From: an uncultured Gammaproteobacteria bacterium
GTDB lineage: Bacteria > Pseudomonadota > Gammaproteobacteria > Pseudomonadales > Ketobacteraceae
Direction: 5' to 3'
NCBI GenBank assembly: GCA_913063495.1
Contig: CAJXXT010000022.1
Coordinates: 1 to 41,413, forward strand
Length of the DNA: 41,413 nucleotides
Shown here: positions 25,675-35,012 of the stretch, in pieces
How positions within the stretch are numbered: position 1 is the first letter of the stretch
How the letters are laid out: every line of letters starts with the position of its first letter
Position numbers and translations under genes: made by a program
The notes under the pieces: generated by a model
Told to the model about the DNA's origin: nothing
The model's database searches: none
The model's input: only the letters and a program-made list of their open reading frames with translations

Positions 25675-27009
25675 TTGACTAGCAACAACGAAGAAAACAA
25701 AACAGTAGGTTTTATCTCACTCGGCTGCCCTAAGGCACTTGTGGATTCCGAACGTATCCTAACTCAATTAAAAATTGATGGTTACGATATCGTACCAACC
25801 TATGAAGATGCGGATATCGTTGTTGTAAATACCTGTGGCTTCATTGATTCCGCAAAAGCAGAATCCATAGAAGCAATTGGTGAAGCCATCGCAGAAAACG
25901 GCAAGGTTATCGTAACCGGCTGTATGGGAAAGGATCAGAAAGCTATCACTGACATCCACCCTAGTGTACTGGAAGTTACAGGCCCTCAAGCCTATGAGGA
26001 AGTTGTTGGCGCGGTACATAAATATGTACCTCAAACTGTAAAACACAACCCCTACACAGATTTGGTACCACCACAGGGTATCAAACTAACCCCCAAACAC
26101 TATGCCTACTTAAAAATCTCTGAAGGCTGCAACCATAGTTGCACATTCTGCATTATCCCTGATTTGCGTGGAAAGCTGGTTTCTCGTCCGATTGGCGATG
26201 TTATGGAGGAAGCAGAACGCTTGGTTAATTCCGGTGTTAAAGAGCTGCTGGTCATCTCTCAAGACACCAGCGCTTATGGAATCGATACAAAATATCGCAC
26301 AGGGTTTTGGCAAGGCCGCCCAATCAAAACACGCATGCAAGAGCTGTGTGAAGCCCTTGGTGATTTAGGTGTCTGGACACGATTGCATTATGTATACCCC
26401 TACCCCCACGTCGACAAAATCATCCCTTTAATGGCTGATGGTAAAATCCTTCCCTATTTGGATATCCCTTTTCAGCACGGCAGTCCTCGAATCCTTAAAA
26501 TGATGAAACGCCCAGGGGCTATTGATAATACACTTGAACGTATCCACACATGGCGCAAGACCTGCCCGGAGATAACCTTACGCAGCACGTTTATCGTTGG
26601 CTTTCCCGGTGAAACAGAAGACGACTTCGATCAGCTATTAGGTTTCCTTGATGAAGCCCAACTGGATCGCGTAGGTTGCTTTCAATACTCTCCAGTAGAC
26701 GGAGCTCAGGCCAACAAGCTTGAGAACCATGTTCCTGATGAGGTTAAACAAGAGCGTTTTGAGCGCTTCATGCAAAAACAACAAGAAATCAGTACACAGC
26801 GACTTCTTCAGAAAGTAGGCACCACACAAAAAGTCATTATTGATGAGACTGATGATGAAGGTGCTATTGGCCGTAGCATGGCAGACGCCCCAGAGATCGA
26901 TGGCATGGTATATCTAAATGGCGAAACCTCACTAAGCCCTGGAGATATTGTGGATACAACAGTCATAAATTCTGACGAGTATGACTTATGGGCAGAACTT
27001 AAAAAATAA
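25675..27009 (+). CDS. rimO: ribosomal protein S12 (Asp89) methylthiotransferase RimO
   Basis: 444 residues. A radical-SAM enzyme that adds a methylthio group to an Asp of ribosomal protein S12. N-terminal UPF0004 cysteines Cys18 ([12 protein letters not shown]), Cys54 ([10 protein letters not shown]) and Cys83 (TGCMGK) bind the auxiliary cluster. CNHSCTFC (Cys152, 156, 159) binds the SAM cluster. A C-terminal TRAM domain (about 375-444) follows. The start is TTG at 25675; no in-frame ATG fits and the ribosome site is weak, which may keep expression low. An intrinsic terminator follows. Confidence 0.97.
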   Translation: MTSNNEENKTVGFISLGCPKALVDSERILTQLKIDGYDIVPTYEDADIVVVNTCGFIDSAKAESIEAIGEAIAENGKVIVTGCMGKDQKAITDIHPSVLEVTGPQAYEEVVGAVHKYVPQTVKHNPYTDLVPPQGIKLTPKHYAYLKISEGCNHSCTFCIIPDLRGKLVSRPIGDVMEEAERLVNSGVKELLVISQDTSAYGIDTKYRTGFWQGRPIKTRMQELCEALGDLGVWTRLHYVYPYPHVDKIIPLMADGKILPYLDIPFQHGSPRILKMMKRPGAIDNTLERIHTWRKTCPEITLRSTFIVGFPGETEDDFDQLLGFLDEAQLDRVGCFQYSPVDGAQANKLENHVPDEVKQERFERFMQKQQEISTQRLLQKVGTTQKVIIDETDDEGAIGRSMADAPEIDGMVYLNGETSLSPGDIVDTTVINSDEYDLWAELKK

Positions 27010-27057
27010 CCCATAACCACAGCTCTCGCGTGTTTTTATCCCATTTACCACGTATTC

Positions 27058-27080
27058 AATGCCCCTTTTCAGGGGCATTT
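27058..27080 (+). terminator. terminator after rimO
   Basis: AATGCCCC (27058-27065) pairs with GGGGCATT (27072-27079) around a 6-base loop, followed by a short T stretch. It lies 50 bases after the rimO stop. Confidence 0.75.
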
Positions 27081-27215
27081 CTAACAGATTTATAACGAAC
27101 CATCGCGTTTTCATAACATCGTTCTCTCCCCCCTTTTCAACCCCTCTTTTTTTCGCCACACTGAACCTATCAGCTTATTACAGTACATTTATTACAATCC
27201 TTACCGAGGTTTATT

Positions 27216-28346
27216 ATGAAATTATCAATGGGTGGTTATTTACTAGGAGCGGTTTTATTAGCAGGTTGCTCCCAAAATGCTGAAACTGCAGCGTCCACCA
27301 TTAAAGACAGCATGAACAACTCAATCACCGCTAATTCAGCAAAGCTTAGCACTGCGACCTTTGCTGGTGGTTGTTTTTGGTGCGTTGAATCAGACCTTGA
27401 AAAGGTTGATGGCGTTTATGAGGTTATCTCTGGATATACGGGCGGAAAAATAAAAAACCCAACCTACAAGCAAGTCGCCTCAGGTGCTACACGTCATGTA
27501 GAGTCCGTTGAAGTGAAATACGATGCGAATACCGTGTCCTATGAGCAATTACTGGATGTTTTTTGGCGCAACATTGACCCCACTGATAGTCAGGGTCAAT
27601 TCGTAGACAGAGGTCACCAGTATCATTCAGTAATTTATGCTAATACTCAAGACCAGAAAAACATTGCGATTCAATCGAAAAAAGACCTTGCTGCTAGCGG
27701 GGAATTTTCCAAACCTATCGTGACCGAAATCATTGATGCTACAACCTTCTACCCAGCTGAAGATTATCATCAAGATTATTACAAAAAAAATCCTGTTCGA
27801 TATAATTTTTATCGTTACAATTCAGGTCGAGATCAATTTCTTGCAAAACATTGGAAGAATGACAACCACTCATCTAACAAGATGGAGCATGCAATCATGA
27901 GCACAAAATCCTACAGCAAACCATCCGAAACCGAATTGAAAAACGCTTTAACCGATTTACAATATGATGTTACCCAAAATGAAGGGACAGAAAGAGCATT
28001 CAGTGATGGCTATTGGGATGAGAAACGTCCAGGTATATTTGTTGATATCGCAAGCGGTGAGCCGTTATTTTCGTCTAAAGACAAATTCAATTCTGGCACT
28101 GGCTGGCCTAGTTTTACTCAACCCATCGAAAACGGGCGAGTCACTGAAAACAAAGATTTTAAATTATTCGCCCCACGTACTGAAGTTAGAAGTAAAGGTG
28201 CTGATTCTCACTTAGGCCATGTATTTGAAGATGGCCCTGCACCAAGTGGATTACGTTACTGTATTAATTCCGCATCACTACGGTTCATTCCTTTGGAAGC
28301 GATGGCAGATGAAGGGTATGAAGCTTATATTGTTGCCGTGAAATAA
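27216..28346 (+). CDS. msrAB: MsrA-MsrB fusion methionine sulfoxide reductase, lipoprotein
   Basis: 376 residues carrying both stereospecific methionine sulfoxide reductases. A lipobox (LLAGC, Cys18) anchors it to the envelope. MsrA (about 45-200) has catalytic Cys53 in GGCFWC. MsrB (about 238-370) has catalytic Cys349 in [11 protein letters not shown] and GTGWPSF. The MsrB part lacks the two CxxC zinc pairs and has [10 protein letters not shown] instead, so it is the zinc-free form. It repairs oxidised envelope proteins; the source of reducing power in the periplasm is not encoded nearby. The ATG has GAGG 6 bases upstream. The 3' end converges with the hybrid kinase gene with only 18 bases between. 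Confidence 0.95.
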   Translation: MKLSMGGYLLGAVLLAGCSQNAETAASTIKDSMNNSITANSAKLSTATFAGGCFWCVESDLEKVDGVYEVISGYTGGKIKNPTYKQVASGATRHVESVEVKYDANTVSYEQLLDVFWRNIDPTDSQGQFVDRGHQYHSVIYANTQDQKNIAIQSKKDLAASGEFSKPIVTEIIDATTFYPAEDYHQDYYKKNPVRYNFYRYNSGRDQFLAKHWKNDNHSSNKMEHAIMSTKSYSKPSETELKNALTDLQYDVTQNEGTERAFSDGYWDEKRPGIFVDIASGEPLFSSKDKFNSGTGWPSFTQPIENGRVTENKDFKLFAPRTEVRSKGADSHLGHVFEDGPAPSGLRYCINSASLRFIPLEAMADEGYEAYIVAVK

Positions 28347-28364
28347 TCGTTACATTTATAATGA

Positions 28365-31300
28365 TCAAATAGTTCTAAGGTGGTCGGTTAACGTATTTTT
28401 AATCGCCACTTTGTCTATTGGTTTCAACAATACCCCACAAAAACCTGCATTTTCACACTCACGCTGCGTTTGTTTATCTGGATCAGCGGTTAACGCATAG
28501 ATAGGGGTTTGACACCCTGAAGACATCAATTTTTCCCCTGCTTCTAGCCCATTAAGCTTTGGCATCTGTAGATCCATAAAAATAAGATCGAACGCCTCCT
28601 TACTTGCCTGTTCGAATGCAGATTCTCCATCACTAGCAAGAGAAACGACAGCTCCTAGCTTATTTAAATAACGTTTGATAATCACCTGATTAACTTCATT
28701 GTCCTCTGCAACCAAAATCTTGCCCTTAAATTTGACGCTCTCCTCCGCCGATTGATAACGAGAAAGTACTTCGTAAAAATGAGGCCTGTTTATGGGTTTT
28801 TCAACACAGTCATTAAACCCTATATCTAAGTATGCCTCTTTTTCATTTGCCATTACATTAGCCGTACACGCGATAACAGGAACATTATACCCGTAGGCTC
28901 TTAGCAATTTTGTAACGGTAACTCCTCCAATTATGGGCATTTGAATGTCCATTAAAATCAGATCTGGCTTATTCTCCAAAAAATATAAAATAGCTTCAAC
29001 ACCGTTATTTACAACATCTATATTAGCCCCAGCTCGCTTCACCAAGTTTTTCACCAACTGCTGGTTTACCGGGTTATCTTCAGCATAAAGAATTCTTCCT
29101 TTTAACGACCTTATCGCGGTATTCTTTGTTTTAACTTTCTCAACCTGTATTTGGTCAGAGGAAACAATAAAATCATTATTGTTTTTATAAGAAGCGGGTA
29201 TACAAGCTTTAAAGGTAGAGCCGGAGTCCAACTCGCTACTCACCGTTACTTCTCCACCCATTAGCTTTAACAACTGTTTTACTATATTTAAACCTAACCC
29301 TGTCCCGCCATAAGACCTGGTTGTAGATACATCTGCTTGAGTAAATGCATCAAAAATTTTCTCTTGCTGACTAGGTGTCATTCCTACACCTGTATCCATC
29401 ACAATAAACTCAAGCAGCCTTTCGGCACTGTTATAGTTTACCTCCAGCCTTACGCTCCCTTCTTCCGTAAACTTCAAAGCATTTCCAAGCAAGTTCAGTA
29501 TGACCTGCTTCACACGAGTAGGATCGATATTCGCTACCCTAGGCAATGGAAAATGATAATCTAACGTAAACGTTAATCCCTTTGCTTGAATCCTCTGCTC
29601 GAAAACTGATTGAACATCTGACATCAGAGAAAACAAGTCGACACTAAGGACTTCAAGTTCCAATTTCCCTGCTTCAATTTTAGAAATATCGAGAATTTCA
29701 TTAATAACGTCTAATAAATGATGTCCGCTACGAACGATAATATCAACTGACTCCTTAAGCTCAGCCTCTCCCATTTTCTCATCTCTAGCATCTTCGGCAA
29801 ATCCAATAATAGCGGTTAACGGTGTTCTAATTTCATGACTCATATTGGCCAAAAATGCACTTTTTGCGGTAGTTGCTGCTTCAGCATTTCTTTGAGCTAA
29901 TTGTGCTTTTTCTTTTTCTTTATACTCACTAATATCTCTAACATTTCCCTCATATATTTTTATTCCATTCGTATATGAACATCGCAATAGGAGACTTACC
30001 CATATGAACTCACCATCAAATCTTTTTATTTCACACTCTTTAACTTGTACAGTCTCTTGAGTTTGAAATTTATCGGTAATTCGCTGTAATTCACCTGTAT
30101 CAAAAAAAAGATGAAAAAAACTACGCTGTTCGTTAGGTAAGTGGCTTGTCCCGTTATTTATCCCGCTACTTATGTCAGTCAAAGAGCTATCGGGCTGATA
30201 TCCAGTAATCCGAGAAAATGCAGGATTTGAATGCATTACCCTGCCTTGCTGATCCGCTTCAAATATCCCATCAAGAGATTTTTCATACAACCCTTGATAC
30301 CGAGACATATGTATAACTGTTTTTTCCTGAGCCTTAATGGTTTCTTCTTGCATAACACTTATTCTGCTCGAAAGAGCCATTGAAAGAGTAACCACCTGAA
30401 CCAGCACACCAAACTCCACCATATGCACTGTATAAAAATTGGAAGGTAACACCCCTAACACCGTTAATACTGAAACAATCCCTCCTGCTAAATAGGCAAA
30501 CCAACCGATAACGAACAATCGGGCCATTTTTATTCGCTTCAACCATACCTCAATACCAACACCGTACAATGATAAAAAGTTAATAAGAAGCAACCATAAA
30601 GCGATGCTAAGAGCACTGTTGTAAGGTAAAACAAACACTGACGCCACACTAATTGTTGTCACCCAACCCAATACCGTAAGGTACTTGTGCGCCATCGGTG
30701 TATTTGTTTTTGTTTGCAAATAACTTTGAGCAAAAAGAATTGACACGACACAGAGAAAATCATCCGTAATCGGTCTTAGAATAGGGTTTATTTGTGGAAA
30801 ATCCCCCCAAAGATACTGAAATCCATAACCCGTAACTAACAACCGATGTAACAACCCAGCCATCAACATTAGACTAAAGTAAATATAGGTAGCATCCTTC
30901 ACCATCAAACCTAAAAATAGGTTGTATATCGACATGATCAATAAAATACCAAACATCATCCCATAACTGATAGTTCTGATATTCTCATTTTTCATATATA
31001 TTTCTGGCGCGCGCACCACAATGGGTAGCTGCATATTATTGGTAGCGATAACACGAAACCAGAAGATATGCTCTTCACCAGGCTTTACCGATATGGGAAA
31101 AACAAACGTAGGGGTATCGAAAGGCCGTTGAATGAAGGGAAAGGTATTCCCTGTAAGTGGAAACTCGGTAATATCACCATTAATTTCATGATAAATTTGT
31201 ATTCTGTCGAGCAATGGATCCTCAATTTCCAAGTACACAACGGGGAATTTATCGACATCAAAATCCTTTGCTATGTTAAGGGGGACTTTAAACCAATGTG

Positions 31301-31553
31301 GTGACTGTAAAATGCCCGCATTAAAACCGTTTGGAGCTCTTTTAAAGCGTTGCTGCCTTAGGCTCGATGTATAACTTTCAATGCTCTTCCCTGCATCCTC
31401 TTCGCTATAGAACCAAATGTCTGGCTCCAGCCCTCCCTCCATCATCGCCGCATTATCCAGCGTATTGTTATTAGCTGCATATACTGGAGAGAATAAAAAT
31501 ACGCTTAAGGCGTTCACACAGATGAAGGCCGCTAACAACCCATTAAAACGCAT
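28365..31553 (-). CDS. 7TMR-DISM hybrid histidine kinase with two receiver domains
   Basis: 1062 residues. Order: signal peptide (MRFNGLLAAFICVNALSVF start), periplasmic 7TMR-DISMED2 carbohydrate-binding-like domain (about 35-170), seven membrane helices (about 180-380), PAS (about 410-535), HisKA with His573 (SHEIRTPL), HATPase_c (NLLGNALKF, DTGVGM, GGTGLGL), receiver 1 with Asp869 (LMDIQMP) and receiver 2 with Asp994 (FMDLQMP). All phosphorelay residues are present. There is no HPt domain, so a separate phosphotransfer protein is needed. I prefer ATG 31553, with GGGGA upstream, over 31619, which would add 22 residues before the signal peptide. The ligand and output are unknown. Confidence 0.94.
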   Translation of the reverse strand: MRFNGLLAAFICVNALSVFLFSPVYAANNNTLDNAAMMEGGLEPDIWFYSEEDAGKSIESYTSSLRQQRFKRAPNGFNAGILQSPHWFKVPLNIAKDFDVDKFPVVYLEIEDPLLDRIQIYHEINGDITEFPLTGNTFPFIQRPFDTPTFVFPISVKPGEEHIFWFRVIATNNMQLPIVVRAPEIYMKNENIRTISYGMMFGILLIMSIYNLFLGLMVKDATYIYFSLMLMAGLLHRLLVTGYGFQYLWGDFPQINPILRPITDDFLCVVSILFAQSYLQTKTNTPMAHKYLTVLGWVTTISVASVFVLPYNSALSIALWLLLINFLSLYGVGIEVWLKRIKMARLFVIGWFAYLAGGIVSVLTVLGVLPSNFYTVHMVEFGVLVQVVTLSMALSSRISVMQEETIKAQEKTVIHMSRYQGLYEKSLDGIFEADQQGRVMHSNPAFSRITGYQPDSSLTDISSGINNGTSHLPNEQRSFFHLFFDTGELQRITDKFQTQETVQVKECEIKRFDGEFIWVSLLLRCSYTNGIKIYEGNVRDISEYKEKEKAQLAQRNAEAATTAKSAFLANMSHEIRTPLTAIIGFAEDARDEKMGEAELKESVDIIVRSGHHLLDVINEILDISKIEAGKLELEVLSVDLFSLMSDVQSVFEQRIQAKGLTFTLDYHFPLPRVANIDPTRVKQVILNLLGNALKFTEEGSVRLEVNYNSAERLLEFIVMDTGVGMTPSQQEKIFDAFTQADVSTTRSYGGTGLGLNIVKQLLKLMGGEVTVSSELDSGSTFKACIPASYKNNNDFIVSSDQIQVEKVKTKNTAIRSLKGRILYAEDNPVNQQLVKNLVKRAGANIDVVNNGVEAILYFLENKPDLILMDIQMPIIGGVTVTKLLRAYGYNVPVIACTANVMANEKEAYLDIGFNDCVEKPINRPHFYEVLSRYQSAEESVKFKGKILVAEDNEVNQVIIKRYLNKLGAVVSLASDGESAFEQASKEAFDLIFMDLQMPKLNGLEAGEKLMSSGCQTPIYALTADPDKQTQRECENAGFCGVLLKPIDKVAIKNTLTDHLRTI

Positions 31554-31763
31554 ACATCCCCAGTAAAAATATTGTATATCATCACCTAAGGGTAGCAAAA
31601 GGCATTGGATATTCAACACCCTGATAAAAGCATTAAAACACCCCTTCCATAGTTCAATATCAATGGAAACTTGTATTAAACCTACTAACCTTCAACATTA
31701 GGAGAAAGGGTTGCCTCCACTCAGGACACCCGACACGTTCACAAAGTTCAAGCCAGGTTCGGG

Positions 31764-34163
31764 ATGCCAAGAAAAAACCCACTTCTTGAAAATATTCTTT
31801 TTAATCATAGAGTTGCATTCTTGTTTGCATTTCTATTGATAACCGTATTTCTGATCTACCAGACCTATGATCTCGAAATGGACACCAGCATCAAAAAAAT
31901 GGTGCCTCTTCAGCATGAATATATAAAAAACCTCTACAAACATAAAGACGAGCTGAGTCTAGGCAATGACATTCGTATTGCAGTAGAACACACCAAGGGC
32001 GACATTTTTGATAAAGAATTTATAGAGACATTACGGGAGATTACAGAAGAAGGTTTTTATCTACCTGGTGTCAACAAAGGAAAGGTTAAGTCTCTGTGGA
32101 CCCCAAATGTCCGCTGGACAGAAGCCGATGAATTTGGTTTTAGTGGAGGGGAAATGATCCCCCCTGGTTACAATGGATCGAAAGAATCGCTACTGGAGCT
32201 CCAAAGAAATGTTTTAAAATCAGACATAATTGGAAGACTTGTTGCTGACAACCTACGTTCCACCATCGTTTACCTCCCTCTTATTGAACAAGACTCAAAT
32301 AAACAAGAAGACAAAAACAACAGTATTGACTACAAGTTACTGTCAGAAGAGCTAGAAAGCAATATTAGACAGCAGTTTGAGTCAGACAGCATTCGCATTC
32401 ACATTATAGGCTTTGCAAAAAAAGTGGGCGACCTTATTGAAGGCGTCAAAGGTGTTCTAGGTTTTTTTATTATCACGGTCATTATAACGTTTCATTTATT
32501 GATCATAGATTGCCGCTGTGTTCGCTGTGCTGGCGTAATTCTAATAGGGTCTTTGATGGCCGTGGCCTGGCAATTAGGTATTGTAACGCTGCTACGAAAA
32601 TTGATGGCCACATTTCGAGAAAGTGAATATTGGCTCCCTTTTCTTAAAGCCAACTCAGCATTCGAATCAATTCAGTTTGGTTTAGACCCCTATTCAATGC
32701 TTATCCCCTTCCTTGTCTTTGCAATTGCGGTGAGTCATGGCGTTCAGTACGTTGGAGAGATGGGCGCTCGCATCGCTGATGGAGCTACCGCTTATGATGC
32801 ATCAACCAATACATTTAGAGCGCTTTTCTTACCAGGACTATTAGCACTGATTAGTGATGCCGTTGGATTTGTGACGCTCTGGTTTATTGATATAGGTGTA
32901 ATACGAGAACTTGCCATTACAGCGAGTATAGGTGTCGCAACAATCATCCTAACAAAACTTATGTTTGTTCCCATTGCTATGTCCTATGTAGGGATTGGGG
33001 ATAGAGCAATTGAGTTCGCCAAGAAAAAACACGCATCCCCATCAATAGTTTGGCTAACACTATCAAAGCTGGTTAAACCAAGATATGCCATTTGTATTGT
33101 GTTTATTTCTCTTGTTGGCGCAGGGATCGGCAACGACATAAGAAAGGATCTAAAAATTGGAGATCTTGATCCAGGAGCACCTGAATTACACCCTACATCT
33201 CCCTACAACCTTGATAATCACTACATTACAACAAATTATTCTATCAGTGCTGACGTTCTCGTTGTGATGGTTGAAACACCCCCCCAATCATGCTCAAGTT
33301 ACAGAGCACTTAAGCTCATAGACAGATTTATGTGGAAGATGGAGCGCTTAGATGACGTTGAATCGGTGGACTCACTCGTTTCGGTTGTTAAACATGTATT
33401 GAGTGGATTCAATGAAGGTAATATTAAGTGGTCTGCACTCCCCAAAAACCAAGAAATTATTGGCGGCGCGCTTACATACTTACCCTCAGGCTATCAAAAC
33501 CCTGACTGTAGTTTGGTTCCAGTAATTATATACTTAAAGGATCACAAGGCGACCACGTTGAGCAATGTTGTTTCTGCTGTTGAAGCATTTGCAAAGAAAA
33601 ACAACAGCAATACGCTTGCCAACTTTATCCTCGCATCAGGTAATGCTGGGGCAGAAGCAGCAACCAATCAAGTTATCGCAAGTGCAGAAAAACGTATTCT
33701 TATCATGGTCTATAGTGTCATTTGTTTAATGATTTTTATCTCCTTTCGATCGATACGCCCAGTAATATGCATTGTATTACCTCTGTTTCTGACATCCATC
33801 CTTTGTGAAGCAGTAATGACTAAAATGGGCATGGGGGTAAAAATAGCAACACTCCCCGTGATTGCACTAGGGGTTGGAATTGGCGTCGATTATGGCATTT
33901 ACCTGTATTCAAAAATGCGCTATCACCTCGACCTAGGGACAACCCTGCAATCTGCGTATCTTTCGGCTTTGCAGATAACAGGGAAGTCTATCGTATTCAC
34001 AGGAATCGCTCTCAGTTTGAGTGTTGGCACTTGGTATTTTTCCGACATAAAATTCCAAGCAGACATTGGCATACTGCTTACATTTATGTTCCTTTGGAAC
34101 ATGATTGGTGCCATTGTATTAATGCCCGCTCTCTTGGTATTTTTTGGTAAATATGAAAAATAG
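31764..34163 (+). CDS. second MMPL/RND-superfamily exporter
   Basis: 799 residues with the RND layout: helix 1 (VAFLFAFLLITVFLIY), a first periplasmic domain, a helix block (IIGFAKKVGDLIEG onward, with FAIAVSHGVQYV), a second periplasmic domain (about 455-640) and a final helix block containing GVGIGVDYGIYLYSKM. It differs from the exporter at 17114 and resembles the RND permeases that in other Proteobacteria are often found with YCF48-like and DUF1302/DUF1329 proteins; none of those is here. There is no adjacent regulator. The substrate is probably lipid or another hydrophobic compound. It is divergent from the hybrid kinase across about 210 bases. Confidence 0.9.
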   Translation: MPRKNPLLENILFNHRVAFLFAFLLITVFLIYQTYDLEMDTSIKKMVPLQHEYIKNLYKHKDELSLGNDIRIAVEHTKGDIFDKEFIETLREITEEGFYLPGVNKGKVKSLWTPNVRWTEADEFGFSGGEMIPPGYNGSKESLLELQRNVLKSDIIGRLVADNLRSTIVYLPLIEQDSNKQEDKNNSIDYKLLSEELESNIRQQFESDSIRIHIIGFAKKVGDLIEGVKGVLGFFIITVIITFHLLIIDCRCVRCAGVILIGSLMAVAWQLGIVTLLRKLMATFRESEYWLPFLKANSAFESIQFGLDPYSMLIPFLVFAIAVSHGVQYVGEMGARIADGATAYDASTNTFRALFLPGLLALISDAVGFVTLWFIDIGVIRELAITASIGVATIILTKLMFVPIAMSYVGIGDRAIEFAKKKHASPSIVWLTLSKLVKPRYAICIVFISLVGAGIGNDIRKDLKIGDLDPGAPELHPTSPYNLDNHYITTNYSISADVLVVMVETPPQSCSSYRALKLIDRFMWKMERLDDVESVDSLVSVVKHVLSGFNEGNIKWSALPKNQEIIGGALTYLPSGYQNPDCSLVPVIIYLKDHKATTLSNVVSAVEAFAKKNNSNTLANFILASGNAGAEAATNQVIASAEKRILIMVYSVICLMIFISFRSIRPVICIVLPLFLTSILCEAVMTKMGMGVKIATLPVIALGVGIGVDYGIYLYSKMRYHLDLGTTLQSAYLSALQITGKSIVFTGIALSLSVGTWYFSDIKFQADIGILLTFMFLWNMIGAIVLMPALLVFFGKYEK

Positions 34164-34172
34164 CCTCTCCTC

Positions 34173-34604
34173 TCACTTATACTTCTTACGCAACACCGGG
34201 TTCAAAATACACAAATAGACGAACGCACTTAACGATAATACTGACCATAAAAAAGGCACTGCGGTAGATTTCATATCAATATGAAGCTGCCCTGCCGCCC
34301 ACCACAAGCCTGAAAGCAAGAGCGGCGACAACCACACCACAGCAACAAACAGCACAATTAGCGATTGCGTTAAACGCGACCCCGCTTTTTTAACCGTCCG
34401 TTCCATGGTTGTGCGCAAGTCATAATGAATTGACATCAGTTTCACATCTTTTTTAAAAAAAGAAAACGATGCATAAAATGCAACAATCACCAATATATGC
34501 ATAAATCCCAAAGACTGATAATCATAGGCAGCCAAGGGCCCAAGACCCAACAGTAACCCAATAGAAACAGTCACAACACCGAGGCTATAAAGCCTGAAAA
34601 ACAT
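34173..34604 (-). CDS. small inner-membrane protein of unknown function
   Basis: 143 residues with four predicted membrane helices (about 6-25, 34-50, 80-103, 115-135) and a basic C-terminus (LRKKYK). No family recognised. ATG at 34604 (MFFRLYSLG) is preferred over a TTG two codons earlier. The gene follows the IsdG-like gene by 26 bases on the same strand, so the two may form an operon, and a membrane partner in haem or iron handling is possible but unproven. Confidence 0.7.
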   Translation of the reverse strand: MFFRLYSLGVVTVSIGLLLGLGPLAAYDYQSLGFMHILVIVAFYASFSFFKKDVKLMSIHYDLRTTMERTVKKAGSRLTQSLIVLFVAVVWLSPLLLSGLWWAAGQLHIDMKSTAVPFLWSVLSLSAFVYLCILNPVLRKKYK

Positions 34605-34630
34605 TAACAAAATGCATCACCACTTACCGG

Positions 34631-34933
34631 CTATAGAACAGAAGTAAACCCTTCAAATTTAGGAGGCCCCATATAAACGTCTTTATTGCCACCCGCTCCA
34701 GCGTGTGCCTTTCTAAACGCTTCAGATGTCGTCCAATCCTTAAAGTGCTGCAAACTCTCCCACACCGTATGAGAAGCGAACAAGGTATACTCTTCCGTAG
34801 TATCGCCTTGCAAGAGATCAAAGCTGTTAAAACCAGGCACTTCATCCAAGAAGGTCTCACGCTGACTCCAAATATCAATAAACGCCTGCTCTTTGCCTAA
34901 CGCTATCTGAAATCGATTCATCGCTATGTACAT
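34631..34933 (-). CDS. IsdG/HmoA-like haem-degrading monooxygenase (ABM domain)
   Basis: 100 residues, one ferredoxin-like ABM domain. Enzymes of the IsdG branch open the haem ring and release iron. The catalytic triad of Staphylococcus IsdG (Asn7, Trp67, His77) is matched by Asn6 (MNRFQI), Trp67 (FKDWTTS) and His77 (FRKAH). The stretch TVWESLQHFKDWTTSEAF is very like IsdG. The start is ATG 34933 with GGGAG upstream. Other ABM proteins act on quinones or antibiotics, but they usually lack this triad. No haem uptake genes are adjacent. Confidence 0.85.
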   Translation of the reverse strand: MYIAMNRFQIALGKEQAFIDIWSQRETFLDEVPGFNSFDLLQGDTTEEYTLFASHTVWESLQHFKDWTTSEAFRKAHAGAGGNKDVYMGPPKFEGFTSVL

Positions 34934-35012
34934 TACATTTACTCCCTTAACACGAATTTAAAGGGGTAGATTAGTAGAATTGGCGCCTCAATACCAGATC
35001 CACACCATATCA

